A stretch of 47,061 nt of DNA, from positions 1 to 47,061 of the forward strand of contig CANGNF010000040.1 in the NCBI GenBank assembly GCA_947455205.1, read 5' to 3'. A model generated the notes under the pieces. That model was not told the origin of the DNA. It was given only the letters and a program-made list of their open reading frames with translations, and did not search any database. Shown here piece after piece: positions 7,711 through 16,909 of the stretch (position 1 is its first letter; each line of letters opens with the position of its first letter). Source of the stretch: Acetobacteraceae bacterium (lineage in GTDB: Bacteria; Pseudomonadota; Alphaproteobacteria; Acetobacterales; Acetobacteraceae). The position numbers and the translations under genes were made by a program.

Positions 7711-9741
7711 ATGGCCGAGATTGGCATCGACACCGGCGGGACCTTCACCGACCTGGTCTGCCGCCTGCCGGATGGCCGGCTGCATCTGCTGAAGACGCCA
7801 TCCACGCGCCAGGACCCTTCCATCGCCATCCTGCGGGCGCTGGAGGAACTGCACGCCAGGCACGGCGTGGCGCCGCAGGAGGTGACGCGCTTCGCCCACG
7901 GCACCACGGTGGCGACGAATGCGGTGCTGGAGCGCAAGGGCGCGACGCTGGGGCTCATCACCACGCAGGGCTTCCGCGACGTGCTGGAGATTGGCCGCCA
8001 GTTGCGGCGAGACCTGTACTCGGCCACGCCCGGTGCCGGCACGCCGGTCTTCCTGGCGCCGCGCCGCCAGCGGCTGGAGGTGCCGGAGCGCCTGGCCGCC
8101 GATGGGAGCGTGCTGCTGGCGCTGGACGAGGCCGAGGTGGCCGCCGCCGCCGACGCCCTGGTGGCGCAGGGCTGCACCAGCATCGCCGTGTGCTTCCTGT
8201 TCAGCTTCCGCAACCCCGCGCATGAACTGCGGGCGGGCGAAATCATCGCCGCACGGCATCCATCGCTGGCCATCTCCCTGTCGCACCAGGTGGACCCGGC
8301 CTTCCGCGAATACGAACGCACCGTCGTCACCGCCTTCGATGGCTATGTGAAGCCGGTGGTGGACCTCTACCTGGCGCGGCTGGAGGACGGGCTGCGCCAG
8401 GCCGGCGTGCCCGCGCCGTTGCAGGTGATGCAGTCGCGCGGTGGGCTGGCCGGCACCACCACGGCGCGGCAACGCCCGGTGCGGCTGTTCCTCTCCGGCC
8501 CCGCCGCCGGTGTCATCGGCGGGCGCATCGTCGGGGCCTCGGCGGCGACACCGGACATCATCACCATCGATGTCGGTGGCACCAGCGCCGACATCGCCCT
8601 GATCGCCGCCGGCAAGCCGATGATCCGGCCGGAGGCGCTGATCGCCGGGCACGAGGTGCGCGTGGCGATGGTGGACGTGAACACCATCGGCGCCGGCGGC
8701 GGCAGCATTGCCCGGGTGGATGCCGGCGGCGCGCTGCGCGTCGGCCCGGACTCCGCCGGCAGCGAGCCAGGGCCGGCCTGCTACGGCCGGGGTGGGGAGC
8801 AGGCGACGGTCACGGATGCCTCGCTGCTGCTCGGCTGGTTGGACCCCGGCTTCTTCGCCGGCGGCACGCTGCGGCTGCACGCGGACCGCGCGCTGGAGGC
8901 GGTGCAGCGAAACGTCGCCACGCCGCTGCGGCTCTCGGCGGACCAGGCGGCGCTGGGCATCCACCGCGTGCTGAACGCCCAGATGGCCGAGGGCATCCGC
9001 CGCGTCTCGGTACGCCAGGGCCTGGACCCCCGGGGCTTCGCGCTGCTGCCGCTGGGTGGCGCGGGTGGGCTGCACGCCACGGCGCTGGCGCGGGAACTGG
9101 GCATGACGCGCGTGGTGGTGCCGCGCCTGCCGGGCCTGCTGGCCGCCGCCGGGCTGCTGGCCGCCGCCACCGAGCACGAGGTTTCCACCGCCGCGCCCGC
9201 ACCGCTGGACGGGCTGGATACCGCCATGGTGCGCGACACGCTGGCCGGGCTGCATGCCCGCGCCGCCGCGCTGATGCTGGCCGACGGCGCCGGCGGCAGC
9301 ACCGCGCTGTGCAGTGCCGACCTTTGCTACATCGGCCAGAGCTACACGCTGGAAGTCCCCTTCGACCCCGACTGGCCCGACCTGGCGGCGCGGCTGTACC
9401 AAGGCTTCCTGGCCGCGCATGAGCGCGCCTATGGCTATGCCGCCCGCGTGCCGGCCAAGCTGGTGAACCTGCGCGTGGTGCACAGCGCCGGCGGGGCCGA
9501 GACGTTGGCGGAAATGGCGCTGCCACCGGTGGCCGGGCCGATCGAGAAATCCCGCCGCCGGATCGTCACCGAAGCCACGCCGGATGGCGTGCTGGCCCCG
9601 GTGCTGGACCGCGCGGCGATGCCGGTTGGGCATCGCTTCGTCGGGCCGGCGATTGTCGAGCAGGCCGACACCACGACGCTGGTGGAAGCCGGCTGGCGCG
9701 CCGAAGTGGACACCGCGATGAACCTGGTGCTGACCCGATGA
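7711..9741 (+). CDS. hyuA: Hydantoinase/oxoprolinase subunit A (HyuA)
   Basis: A 676-residue ATP-binding subunit of an ATP-dependent hydantoinase/5-oxoprolinase-type amidohydrolase, which opens cyclic amides such as N-methylhydantoin, hydantoin or 5-oxoproline. The N-terminus has the nucleotide-fold motif GIDTGGTFTD. A second phosphate-binding loop, DVGGTSADIALI, lies mid-protein, followed by the conserved GAGGGSIARVD and GAGGLHATALA. The start at 7711 is chosen because the family begins at this motif and a GGAGG site lies just upstream. The stop overlaps hyuB as ATGA, and the operon continues into sarcosine oxidase genes. That makes an N-methylhydantoin or related N-methyl cyclic amide the best-supported substrate guess. 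The family also includes acetone carboxylase-like members, so substrate is inference. Confidence 0.92.
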   Translation: MAEIGIDTGGTFTDLVCRLPDGRLHLLKTPSTRQDPSIAILRALEELHARHGVAPQEVTRFAHGTTVATNAVLERKGATLGLITTQGFRDVLEIGRQLRRDLYSATPGAGTPVFLAPRRQRLEVPERLAADGSVLLALDEAEVAAAADALVAQGCTSIAVCFLFSFRNPAHELRAGEIIAARHPSLAISLSHQVDPAFREYERTVVTAFDGYVKPVVDLYLARLEDGLRQAGVPAPLQVMQSRGGLAGTTTARQRPVRLFLSGPAAGVIGGRIVGASAATPDIITIDVGGTSADIALIAAGKPMIRPEALIAGHEVRVAMVDVNTIGAGGGSIARVDAGGALRVGPDSAGSEPGPACYGRGGEQATVTDASLLLGWLDPGFFAGGTLRLHADRALEAVQRNVATPLRLSADQAALGIHRVLNAQMAEGIRRVSVRQGLDPRGFALLPLGGAGGLHATALARELGMTRVVVPRLPGLLAAAGLLAAATEHEVSTAAPAPLDGLDTAMVRDTLAGLHARAAALMLADGAGGSTALCSADLCYIGQSYTLEVPFDPDWPDLAARLYQGFLAAHERAYGYAARVPAKLVNLRVVHSAGGAETLAEMALPPVAGPIEKSRRRIVTEATPDGVLAPVLDRAAMPVGHRFVGPAIVEQADTTTLVEAGWRAEVDTAMNLVLTR

Positions 9742-11369
9742 GCCTCGACCCCATCACGCTGGAAGTCAGCCGCCACAAGCTGGACGGCATTGCCGACGAG
9801 ATGCAGCAGACGCTGCTGCGGGCCAGCTTCTCGCCCATTGTGAAGGAAGGGCTGGACGCCTCCGCCGCGCTGTTCACCGCTGAGGGCGAGACGCTGGCGC
9901 AGGCCTGCGCCATCCCGATCCACCTGGCCACGCTGGTGCCGGTGCTGCAGGCGATGAAGCGCTACTTCCCGCCGGAGAAGATGCGCGACGGCGATGCCTA
10001 CCTGATGAACGAACCCTACCTGGGCGGCACGCACCTGCCGGATATCGCGCTGGTGATGCCGGTGTTCCACCACGGGCGGCTCATCGCCTATTCCGCCGCG
10101 ATGACGCATCACCAGGACATGGGCGGGCTGTCGCCCGGCTCGGTGCCGACCAACGCGACCGAAATCTTCCAGGAAGGCCTGCGCCTGCCGCCGCTGAAGT
10201 ACTTGGATGCCGGCGTGGAGAACGAGACGCTGGTTGCGATACTGCGGCAGAACGTGCGGATCCCCGACACCGTGATGGGCGACCTGCGGGCCCAGCTTTC
10301 CTGCTGCCTGGTGGGCGCGCGGCGGGTGCGGGAAGTGGCCGACGGCCTGGGGCAGAACCAGGCGCTGGCGATCTTCGACGAGTTGCTGCAGCGGAGCGAG
10401 CGGCAGACCCTGGCGGCGCTGGACGACCTGCCCGCCGGCACCTATCGGCATGCCGACCACCTGGACAATGACGGCATCGACCTGGAGACGCCGGTGCGGA
10501 TCGAGGTCGCCGTCACCGTCGCGCCCGGGCGCTTCCATTGCGACTTCACCGGGTCGTCCCCGCAGACGCGCGGTCCGTTCAACGCGGTGCGCTCCTCGGT
10601 GCTGGCGGGCGTGTATTTCGCGCTGCGCGCCATCACCGACCCCGGCATCATGAACAATGGCGGCTGCTACCGCATGGTGACGCTGGAACTGCCGGAGGGC
10701 AGCATCGTCAACCCAAGGGCGCCGGGGCCGGTGAATGCGCGCACCGCGACCATCAAGCGCATCGCCGGCACCATCCTGGGCGCGCTGCGCGCCGCCATTC
10801 CGGACCGCGTGCCGGCCGACCCCGCCGGCGAGTTGCTGGCGCTGGCCTTCGGTGGCATGGACGATGCCGGCCGGCCTTACGTGACCGGCGAACTCGTCAC
10901 CGGCGGCAGTGGTGCGTCCATGCTGCTGGATGGGGTGGACGTGATCGAGACGGATGCGACCAACTGCATGAACCTGCCGGCCGAAGCGATGGAGATGGAG
11001 ACGCCGTTCCGCGTGCATCGCGTGGCACTGCGCGAAGGCAGTGGCGGCGCCGGGCTGCATCGCGGCGGACTGGGCCTGGTGAAGGAGTACGAGTTGCTGG
11101 CGGCGGAATGCGTGCTGACGCATCGGGGCGAACGACATTACTTCGCGCCGCAGGGCACCGCCGGCGGCGCGCCGGGGGCGATGGCCGAGAGCGTGCTGAT
11201 CCGCGCCGATGGCACGCGCGAGAGCATCCCGTCCAAGCGCGTGACGCGGATGAACCGCGGCGACCGGATCCTGATCGGCACCGCGGGTGGCGGCGGCTGG
11301 GGGCCGCCCGCCTCGCGCGATGCGACACGCGTGGCCGAGGACATCGCCGACGGCAAGGTGAGCGCATGA
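9738..11369 (+). CDS. hyuB: Hydantoinase/oxoprolinase subunit B (HyuB)
   Basis: A 543-residue partner of HyuA, the other half of the two-subunit ATP-dependent cyclic amidase. Family features are the N-terminal PITLEVSRHKLDGIADEMQ, LRASFSPIVKEGLD, the metal-site-like NEPYLGGTHLPDIAL, and HHQDMGGLSPGS. The C-terminal part carries FHCDFTGSSPQTRGPFNAV and the glycine-rich GTAGGGGWGPP. It overlaps hyuA by ATGA and soxB by ATGA, so the three proteins are probably made in step. Length and motifs are normal for the family. Confidence 0.92.
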   Translation: MSLDPITLEVSRHKLDGIADEMQQTLLRASFSPIVKEGLDASAALFTAEGETLAQACAIPIHLATLVPVLQAMKRYFPPEKMRDGDAYLMNEPYLGGTHLPDIALVMPVFHHGRLIAYSAAMTHHQDMGGLSPGSVPTNATEIFQEGLRLPPLKYLDAGVENETLVAILRQNVRIPDTVMGDLRAQLSCCLVGARRVREVADGLGQNQALAIFDELLQRSERQTLAALDDLPAGTYRHADHLDNDGIDLETPVRIEVAVTVAPGRFHCDFTGSSPQTRGPFNAVRSSVLAGVYFALRAITDPGIMNNGGCYRMVTLELPEGSIVNPRAPGPVNARTATIKRIAGTILGALRAAIPDRVPADPAGELLALAFGGMDDAGRPYVTGELVTGGSGASMLLDGVDVIETDATNCMNLPAEAMEMETPFRVHRVALREGSGGAGLHRGGLGLVKEYELLAAECVLTHRGERHYFAPQGTAGGAPGAMAESVLIRADGTRESIPSKRVTRMNRGDRILIGTAGGGGWGPPASRDATRVAEDIADGKVSA

Positions 11370-12619
11370 GCGGCTTCAGCGCCTTCCGCCTGCTGCGCGA
11401 AGCGCTGCGTGGGCAGAGCGGCTGGGGGCCGCAATGGCGCAGCCCCGAGCAGCCGCAGCCGGCCTACGACGTCGTCATCATCGGCGGCGGCGGGCATGGG
11501 TTGGCCACCGCCTACTACCTGGCGAAGGAGCATCGCGTCGGCCGCATCGCGGTGCTGGAAAAGGGTTGGATCGGCGGCGGCAATACCGGCCGCAACACCA
11601 CGATCATCCGCAGCAACTACCTCTTCCCCGAGAGCGCCGCGCTGTACGACCACGCGGTGCAGCTGTGGGAAGGCCTGAGCCAGGAGCTGAACTACAACGT
11701 CATGTTCAGCCCGCGCGGCGTGCTGATGCTGGCGCACAACGTGCACGACGAGCAGAGCTTCCGCCGCCATGTCCACGCCAACCGCCTGGCCGGCGTGGAC
11801 AATGAATGGCTGGACGCCGAGGCCTGCCGCGCCTTTTGCCCGCCGCTGGACATCGCACAGCAGCGCTACCCCGTGCTGGGCGGCGCGCTGCAACGGCGCG
11901 GCGGCGTGGCGCGGCACGACGCCGTGGCCTGGGGCTATGCGCGCGCGGCCTCGGCGCTTGGCGTCGACATCATCCAGAACTGCGAGGTCACAGGCATTTC
12001 GCGCGGCGCGGATGGCGCGGTGAACAGCCTGGCCACGACCAAGGGCGAGATCCGCGTCGGCAAGGTCGGCGTCGTCGCTGCCGGCAGCACCAGCCTGGTG
12101 ATGGCGATGGCCGGCGTGCGGATGCCGCTGGAGAGCTTTCCGTTGCAGGCGCTGGTGAGCGAGCCGGTGAAGCCGGTCTTCCCCTGCGTTGTCATGAGCA
12201 ACACGGTGCACGCCTATATCAGCCAGTCCGACAAGGGCGAGCTGGTGATCGGCGCCGGTACCGACCAATACCCCAGCTATTCGCAGGCCGGTGGCGTGCA
12301 GATCCTGTCCCATACGCTGGAAGCGATCTGCGAGTTGTTCCCGATGTTCCGTCGCATGCGGATGCTGCGCAGTTGGGGCGGCATCGTGGACACGACCTCC
12401 GACCGATCACCGATCATCGGGCTGACGCCGGTGCCGGGCCTGTTCGTGAACTGCGGCTGGGGCACCGGCGGCTTCAAGGCCACGCCGGGCAGCGGGCATG
12501 TCTTTGCCGCCACCATCGCGCGCGCGGAGCCGCACCCCATCGCCGCCCCCTTCTCGCTGGACCGCTTCGCCACGGGCCGGCTCATCGATGAGGCCGCGGC
12601 CGCCGCGGTGGCACACTGA
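11366..12619 (+). CDS. soxB: Sarcosine oxidase subunit beta (SoxB)
   Basis: A 417-residue flavoprotein subunit of a heterotetrameric sarcosine oxidase, which oxidatively demethylates sarcosine to glycine, passing the one-carbon unit to tetrahydrofolate and electrons to oxygen. The dinucleotide-binding motif IIGGGGHGLATAYYLA is near residue 40. VARHDAVAWG near 184 contains His184, at the position of the covalent-FMN His of characterised beta subunits. The C-terminus has NCGWGTGGFKATPGSG. The ATG at 11366 overlaps the hyuB stop (ATGA); longer in-frame readings run inside hyuB and are spurious. The substrate could be another N-methyl amino acid. Confidence 0.94.
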   Translation: MSGFSAFRLLREALRGQSGWGPQWRSPEQPQPAYDVVIIGGGGHGLATAYYLAKEHRVGRIAVLEKGWIGGGNTGRNTTIIRSNYLFPESAALYDHAVQLWEGLSQELNYNVMFSPRGVLMLAHNVHDEQSFRRHVHANRLAGVDNEWLDAEACRAFCPPLDIAQQRYPVLGGALQRRGGVARHDAVAWGYARAASALGVDIIQNCEVTGISRGADGAVNSLATTKGEIRVGKVGVVAAGSTSLVMAMAGVRMPLESFPLQALVSEPVKPVFPCVVMSNTVHAYISQSDKGELVIGAGTDQYPSYSQAGGVQILSHTLEAICELFPMFRRMRMLRSWGGIVDTTSDRSPIIGLTPVPGLFVNCGWGTGGFKATPGSGHVFAATIARAEPHPIAAPFSLDRFATGRLIDEAAAAAVAH

Positions 12620-12620
12620 T

Positions 12621-12902
12621 ATGGTGCTGATCCATTGCCCCTGGTGCGGCGACCGCGCCGAGCTGGAATTCCGCCATTGCGGCGAGGCCCACTTGGTGCG
12701 CCCCGCCGACCCCGCCGCGCTGGATGACGCGCAATGGGCGGAGTACCTGGCTTTCCGCGACAATCCGCGTGGCTGGGCGCGCGAGCGTTGGCGCCATGTG
12801 CATGGCTGCGGCCGCTTCTTCAACGCACTGCGCCACACGCTGACCGACCGCTTCGCCGCCACCTACAAACCAGGCGAGGCCTGGCCGGAGCCACCGGCAT
12901 GA
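12621..12902 (+). CDS. soxD: Sarcosine oxidase subunit delta (SoxD)
   Basis: A 93-residue zinc-binding small subunit of heterotetrameric sarcosine oxidase. It starts with the typical IHCPWCG, giving Cys6 and Cys9 as two zinc ligands. HVHGCGRFFNALRHTLTD later supplies the His and Cys that complete the site. It begins one base after the soxB stop and its own stop overlaps the soxA start (ATGA). Size and motifs are standard. Confidence 0.94.
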   Translation: MVLIHCPWCGDRAELEFRHCGEAHLVRPADPAALDDAQWAEYLAFRDNPRGWARERWRHVHGCGRFFNALRHTLTDRFAATYKPGEAWPEPPA

Positions 12903-15742
12903 CCCGCCTTGCAACCGGCGGCCGCATCGACCGCACGCGCCCGCTGCGCTTCAGCTTCGATGGCCGCGCCTATACCGGCTTTGCCGGCGACACGCTGGCT
13001 TCCGCCCTGCTGGCCAATGGCGTGCACCTGGTCGGCCGCAGCTTCAAGTATCATCGCCCGCGCGGCATCCTCTCGGCGGGCGTGGAGGAGCCGAACGCGC
13101 TGGTCGAGATCGACCGCGGCGCCGGCCGGCGCGAGCCGAACGCGCGCGCCACCGTGGTGCCGCTGGTGGAAGGGCTAGTGGCGCGCAGCCAGAACCGCTG
13201 GCCGTCGTTGCGCTTCGACCTGGCGGCGGTGAATGGGCTGGCCAGTGCCGTCCTCGGCGCCGGCTTCTACTACAAGACCTTCCTAGGCCCTGGGCGGGAT
13301 GCCTGGCACAAGCGCTGGGAGCCGATGATCCGTCGCATGGCGGGGCTGGGCCGCGCACCGGAAGCGCCGGATCCGGACCGCTACGGCAACCGCTACGCGC
13401 ATGCGGAAGTGCTGGTTGTCGGCGCCGGTCCCGCCGGCATCCGCGCCGCGCTGGAAGCCGCCGCAACCGGCGCGCGCGTCGTGTTGTGCGACGAGCAGGC
13501 GGAGCTTGGCGGCAGCCTGCTGGCGGAGCCGAGCGCCTGGCCGCAACTGGCTGCGGACCTGGCAAAGCTGCGCGCCAACCCCCGCGTGACACTGCTGCCG
13601 CGCACCACGGCGTTTTCCTACGGGTTGCAGAACTTCGTCGCCCTGGCGCAGGTGGTCGAAGCCACGGGCGGCCTGCGCGAGCGGCTCTGGCAGGTGCGCG
13701 CCGGCCGCGTGGTGCTGGCAACCGGTGCGCTGGAACGCCCCATCCCGTTCAGCGGCAATGACCGGCCCGGCGTGATGCTGGCCGATGCGGCGCGGCACTA
13801 CGTGCAGCGCTGGGGCGTGCTGCCCGGCCGCAACGTCACCGCGCTGGTGGCGCACGACACGGGCTACTCTGCGGCTTTCGCGTTGCAGGATGCCGGCGCT
13901 GCCGTAGCCGCGGTGCTGGAGATGCGCGCCACCGCGCCAGCGGCTTTGCTGGCGGAGGCGACGCGGCGCGGCATTCGCGTGCTGGCCAACCATGGCGTCA
14001 GCGCCACTCGCGGCGGGCAGCGGATCACCGGGCTGCTGGCCGCGCCGCGTGGCGCGGATGGCACGCCGGATGCGGCGCGCGCCACGCCAATCGCCTGCGA
14101 CCTGCTGCTGCTGGCCGGCGGTTGGACGCCGAGCGTGCATCTGTTCAGCCAGGCGCGCGGCAAGCTGCGCTGGGACGCGGCGCTGGACGCCTTCCTGCCG
14201 GATGAAGTGCGCGAGGCCGTGACCTGCGTCGGCGCCTGCGCCGGCGAGGGGCTGGCGCCCGGCCTGCCGGTGACGCAACTGGCGGCCGGCAGCGCCACCG
14301 CGCACAAGGCCTTCGTCGACCAGCAGAACGACGTCACCACGCGCGACATCGCGCTGGCGGTGCGCGAGGGCTTCCGCAGCATCGAGCACGTCAAGCGCTA
14401 CACCACCAACGGCATGGCCACCGACCAGGGCAAGACCAGCAACATGCTCGGCCTGGCCGTCGTCGCCGGGCAGCTTGGCCGCAGCGTGCCGGAGGTGGGG
14501 CTGACCACCTTCCGCGCGCCCTATACGCCCACCAGCTTCGGCAGCTTCGCCGGCCGGCACCGCGGCATGCTGTTCGACCCCGTGCGCACCGCGCCGCTGC
14601 ATGATTGGGCGATGCAGCAGGGCGCGGTATTCGAGCCGGTGGGCCAGTGGCAGCGCGCCCGCTACTTTCCCCGCACGGGCGAGGACATGCATGCCGCGGT
14701 CGCCCGCGAGTGCCTGGCGGTACGCAACGCAGTCGGCATCTTCGACGCCTCCACCCTGGGCAAGATCGAGGTCGTCGGCCCCGATGCGGCGGTGTTCCTG
14801 GAGCGCTGCTACGTCAACGCATGGCGCAAGCTGGGCGTGGGCCGCTGCCGCTACGGGCTGCTGCTGCGGGAGGATGGCTTCATCTACGATGACGGCGTCG
14901 TTGGCCGCATCGCCGAGGATCGCTGCCATGTTACCACCACAACCGGTGGCGCGGCGCGCGTGCTGCACATGCTGGAGGATTACCGCCAGACCGAGTTCCC
15001 GGACCTGCGCGTCTGGCTGACCAGCACCACGGAGCATTGGGGCGTCATCGCGCTGCAGGGCCCACGCGCGCGCGACGTGCTGGCACCGCTGGTGGAGGGG
15101 CTGGACTGGCGCGACTTTCCGCACATGGCGGTGGCGGAATGCCGCGTCGCCGGCATCGCGGCGCGGTTGTTCCGCGTCAGCTTCAGCGGCGAGCTTGGCT
15201 TCGAGGTGAATGTCCCCGCCAGCCAGGCGCCGGCCGTGTGGCAGGCGCTGCTGCAGGCCGGCGCCGCGCACGGCATCACGCCCTATGGCACCGAGGCGAT
15301 GCACGTGCTGCGCGCCGAGAAGGGCTTCATCATCGTCGGCCAGGAAACCGATGGCACGGTGACGCCGGAGGATGCCGGGCTGGCCTGGCTGATCGGCAAG
15401 GCCAAGCCGGACTTCATCGGCAAGCGCAGCCTGTCCCGGCCGGAGATGCTGCGCGCCGACCGACGCCAGCTTGTCGGCCTGGTGCCGCGCGACCGCAGCG
15501 CGCTGCCCGATGAAGGCGCGCAGTTGATCAGCAGCGCCGATGCGCGCGTGGCCGAGGGCCATGTCACCTCGGCCTATCGCAGCGCGACGCTCGGCCACCC
15601 CGTGGCGCTGGGGTTGCTGGCCGCCGGCCGCGCGCGGCTTGGCGACACCGTCTTCGCCACCCGCCTGGACGGCCCGCCGATGGCGCTGGAAGTGGTCTCG
15701 CCCGTCTTCGTCGACCCGAAGGGAGAGCGCCTGCGTGGTTGA
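12899..15742 (+). CDS. soxA: Sarcosine oxidase subunit alpha (SoxA)
   Basis: The 947-residue large subunit. Residues 1-100 form the ferredoxin-like region seen in this subunit (LRFSFDGRAYTGFAGDTLASALL, split here as LRFSFDGRAY and GFAGDTLASA). Next is an NAD/FAD-binding domain with VVGAGPAGIRAALEA, GxGxxG at 175-180, and a second nucleotide fold. The C-terminal half, from about 600, is an aminomethyltransferase (glycine-cleavage T-protein-like) domain that binds tetrahydrofolate (FRVSFSGELGFEVNVP, HVLRAEKGFIIVGQET). The start at 12899 is fixed by family alignment and the ATGA overlap with soxD. It acts with SoxBDG in the cytoplasm to give glycine, methylene-tetrahydrofolate and peroxide. Confidence 0.94.
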   Translation: MTRLATGGRIDRTRPLRFSFDGRAYTGFAGDTLASALLANGVHLVGRSFKYHRPRGILSAGVEEPNALVEIDRGAGRREPNARATVVPLVEGLVARSQNRWPSLRFDLAAVNGLASAVLGAGFYYKTFLGPGRDAWHKRWEPMIRRMAGLGRAPEAPDPDRYGNRYAHAEVLVVGAGPAGIRAALEAAATGARVVLCDEQAELGGSLLAEPSAWPQLAADLAKLRANPRVTLLPRTTAFSYGLQNFVALAQVVEATGGLRERLWQVRAGRVVLATGALERPIPFSGNDRPGVMLADAARHYVQRWGVLPGRNVTALVAHDTGYSAAFALQDAGAAVAAVLEMRATAPAALLAEATRRGIRVLANHGVSATRGGQRITGLLAAPRGADGTPDAARATPIACDLLLLAGGWTPSVHLFSQARGKLRWDAALDAFLPDEVREAVTCVGACAGEGLAPGLPVTQLAAGSATAHKAFVDQQNDVTTRDIALAVREGFRSIEHVKRYTTNGMATDQGKTSNMLGLAVVAGQLGRSVPEVGLTTFRAPYTPTSFGSFAGRHRGMLFDPVRTAPLHDWAMQQGAVFEPVGQWQRARYFPRTGEDMHAAVARECLAVRNAVGIFDASTLGKIEVVGPDAAVFLERCYVNAWRKLGVGRCRYGLLLREDGFIYDDGVVGRIAEDRCHVTTTTGGAARVLHMLEDYRQTEFPDLRVWLTSTTEHWGVIALQGPRARDVLAPLVEGLDWRDFPHMAVAECRVAGIAARLFRVSFSGELGFEVNVPASQAPAVWQALLQAGAAHGITPYGTEAMHVLRAEKGFIIVGQETDGTVTPEDAGLAWLIGKAKPDFIGKRSLSRPEMLRADRRQLVGLVPRDRSALPDEGAQLISSADARVAEGHVTSAYRSATLGHPVALGLLAAGRARLGDTVFATRLDGPPMALEVVSPVFVDPKGERLRG

Positions 15743-16178
15743 TATCCGTGAATGCCCGCCCTTTCGCTGCACGCTGCTGCAGGCCACGCCTGGCGTTGCC
15801 GCCACGCTCGGCTTGCCATTGCCGGCGCCGCTGCGGGCGACGGACCACATGCTCTGGCTCGGCCCCGAGGAATGGCTGCTGCTGGGCGAGCCAGGCACGC
15901 CCACCGGCCCAGCCAGCCTGGTGGATGTTTCGGACCGCTATCGCGCGGTTTCCCTGCACGGTGCCGACGCCGCGGCGCTGCTGAACGAGGGCTGCCCGCT
16001 GGACCTGGCGGATGCTGCCTTTCCGCCCGGCCATTGCACGCGCACGTTGTTCGGCAAGGCGGAAATCATCCTGTGGCGCGCAGCTGCGGATGATTGGCGC
16101 GTGCTCGTCGCCCGCTCCTTCACGCCCTATCTGCTCGCGCTGCTGCGCGAGGCGGCGGCCGACCTGAACGCGATGTGA
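15735..16178 (+). CDS. soxG: Sarcosine oxidase subunit gamma (SoxG)
   Basis: A 147-residue small subunit with the same fold as part of the T-protein. Family-like stretches are LWLGPEEWLLLGEPG, LVDVSDRYRAVSLHGADAAALLNEGCPLDL and the C-terminal RSFTPYLLALLREAA. The start is a GTG at 15735 that overlaps the soxA stop by eight bases; GGGAGAG about seven bases upstream, inside soxA, supports it. This is the last gene of the hyuAB-soxBDAG operon and is followed by a hairpin. Confidence 0.88.
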   Translation: MVDIRECPPFRCTLLQATPGVAATLGLPLPAPLRATDHMLWLGPEEWLLLGEPGTPTGPASLVDVSDRYRAVSLHGADAAALLNEGCPLDLADAAFPPGHCTRTLFGKAEIILWRAAADDWRVLVARSFTPYLLALLREAAADLNAM

Positions 16179-16196
16179 AGCGGGACGCGCACGCAA

Positions 16197-16220
16197 GGGC
16201 GGGAGACCCGGTTCCCGCCC
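16197..16220 (+). terminator. Hairpin ending the hyu-sox operon
   Basis: A perfect 8-bp inverted repeat, GGGCGGGA (16197-16204) and TCCCGCCC (16213-16220), with an 8-nt loop. It lies 19 bases after soxG. There is no T-run, so it is a probable rather than classical intrinsic terminator. Confidence 0.5.
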
Positions 16221-16247
16221 CGGCGCCGATGGCCTAACCCCGGGGGC

Positions 16248-16862
16248 ATGCAGCGCAGACCCTGGCTCCTCGCCGCCCTCGCCCTGGGCGCCCGCCCCGC
16301 CTTTGCCGCCACCAATGCCCGCACGGACCGCAGCAGCCCAAGACGGCTGACGCTGCGGCACGAGGCAACCGGCGCGCGCTTCTCGGGGCCGTACCACAAT
16401 GGCGCCGCGCCCGACCCGGTAGCGCTGGCGGAGCTTTCCATCGTGCTGGCCGACCACCACAGCGGCGTTGTCCATGCCTTCGACCCCGCGGCGCTGGATG
16501 TGCTGTGGCAGGTCACCCGCCGTGCCGGGCTGCGTGGCGAGAGCGCGATCCTGTCCGGCTACCGCACGCCCGCGACCAACGCCATGGTGGACGGCGCCGG
16601 CGACAGCCAGCACCTGCGCGCCGCGGCGATGGACGTGATGCTGCCCACCGCGGGCATACCCGGCTTTGTCGAGGCCGCGCTGGCGCTGGGGCTGGGCGGC
16701 GTCGGCAGCTATCCGCGCCGCGGCTTCGTCCACCTGGACAGCGGACCGCCGCGGCATTGGGGAGAGGCCGCACTGGCTGCCAGGCCAGCCGCGCGGCACG
16801 ACCCGCTGGCCCGCATGGCCGAGGCCTGGGCTGCCACGCGCGGCCGGCTGCCGGCCCCATAG
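16248..16862 (+). CDS. DUF882/M15-like murein peptidase, exported
   Basis: A 204-residue exported protein of the DUF882 family (YcbK/MepK-like, peptidase M15 fold), whose characterised members cleave peptidoglycan cross-links. It has an N-terminal signal with paired arginines (MQRRPWLLAALALGA) and a cleavage-like AFAA. Zinc-site motifs are SGYRTPATNA, SQHLRAAAMDV and FVHLDSG, giving His and Asp ligands. It lies between two hairpins' worth of unrelated genes, so it is probably its own unit. Fold is well supported; bond specificity is not. Confidence 0.82.
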   Translation: MQRRPWLLAALALGARPAFAATNARTDRSSPRRLTLRHEATGARFSGPYHNGAAPDPVALAELSIVLADHHSGVVHAFDPAALDVLWQVTRRAGLRGESAILSGYRTPATNAMVDGAGDSQHLRAAAMDVMLPTAGIPGFVEAALALGLGGVGSYPRRGFVHLDSGPPRHWGEAALAARPAARHDPLARMAEAWAATRGRLPAP

Positions 16863-16909
16863 CGCCGCCCGGCACTGCCGCGTAGTCTCCGGCCATGCGC
16901 GGAGACCCG

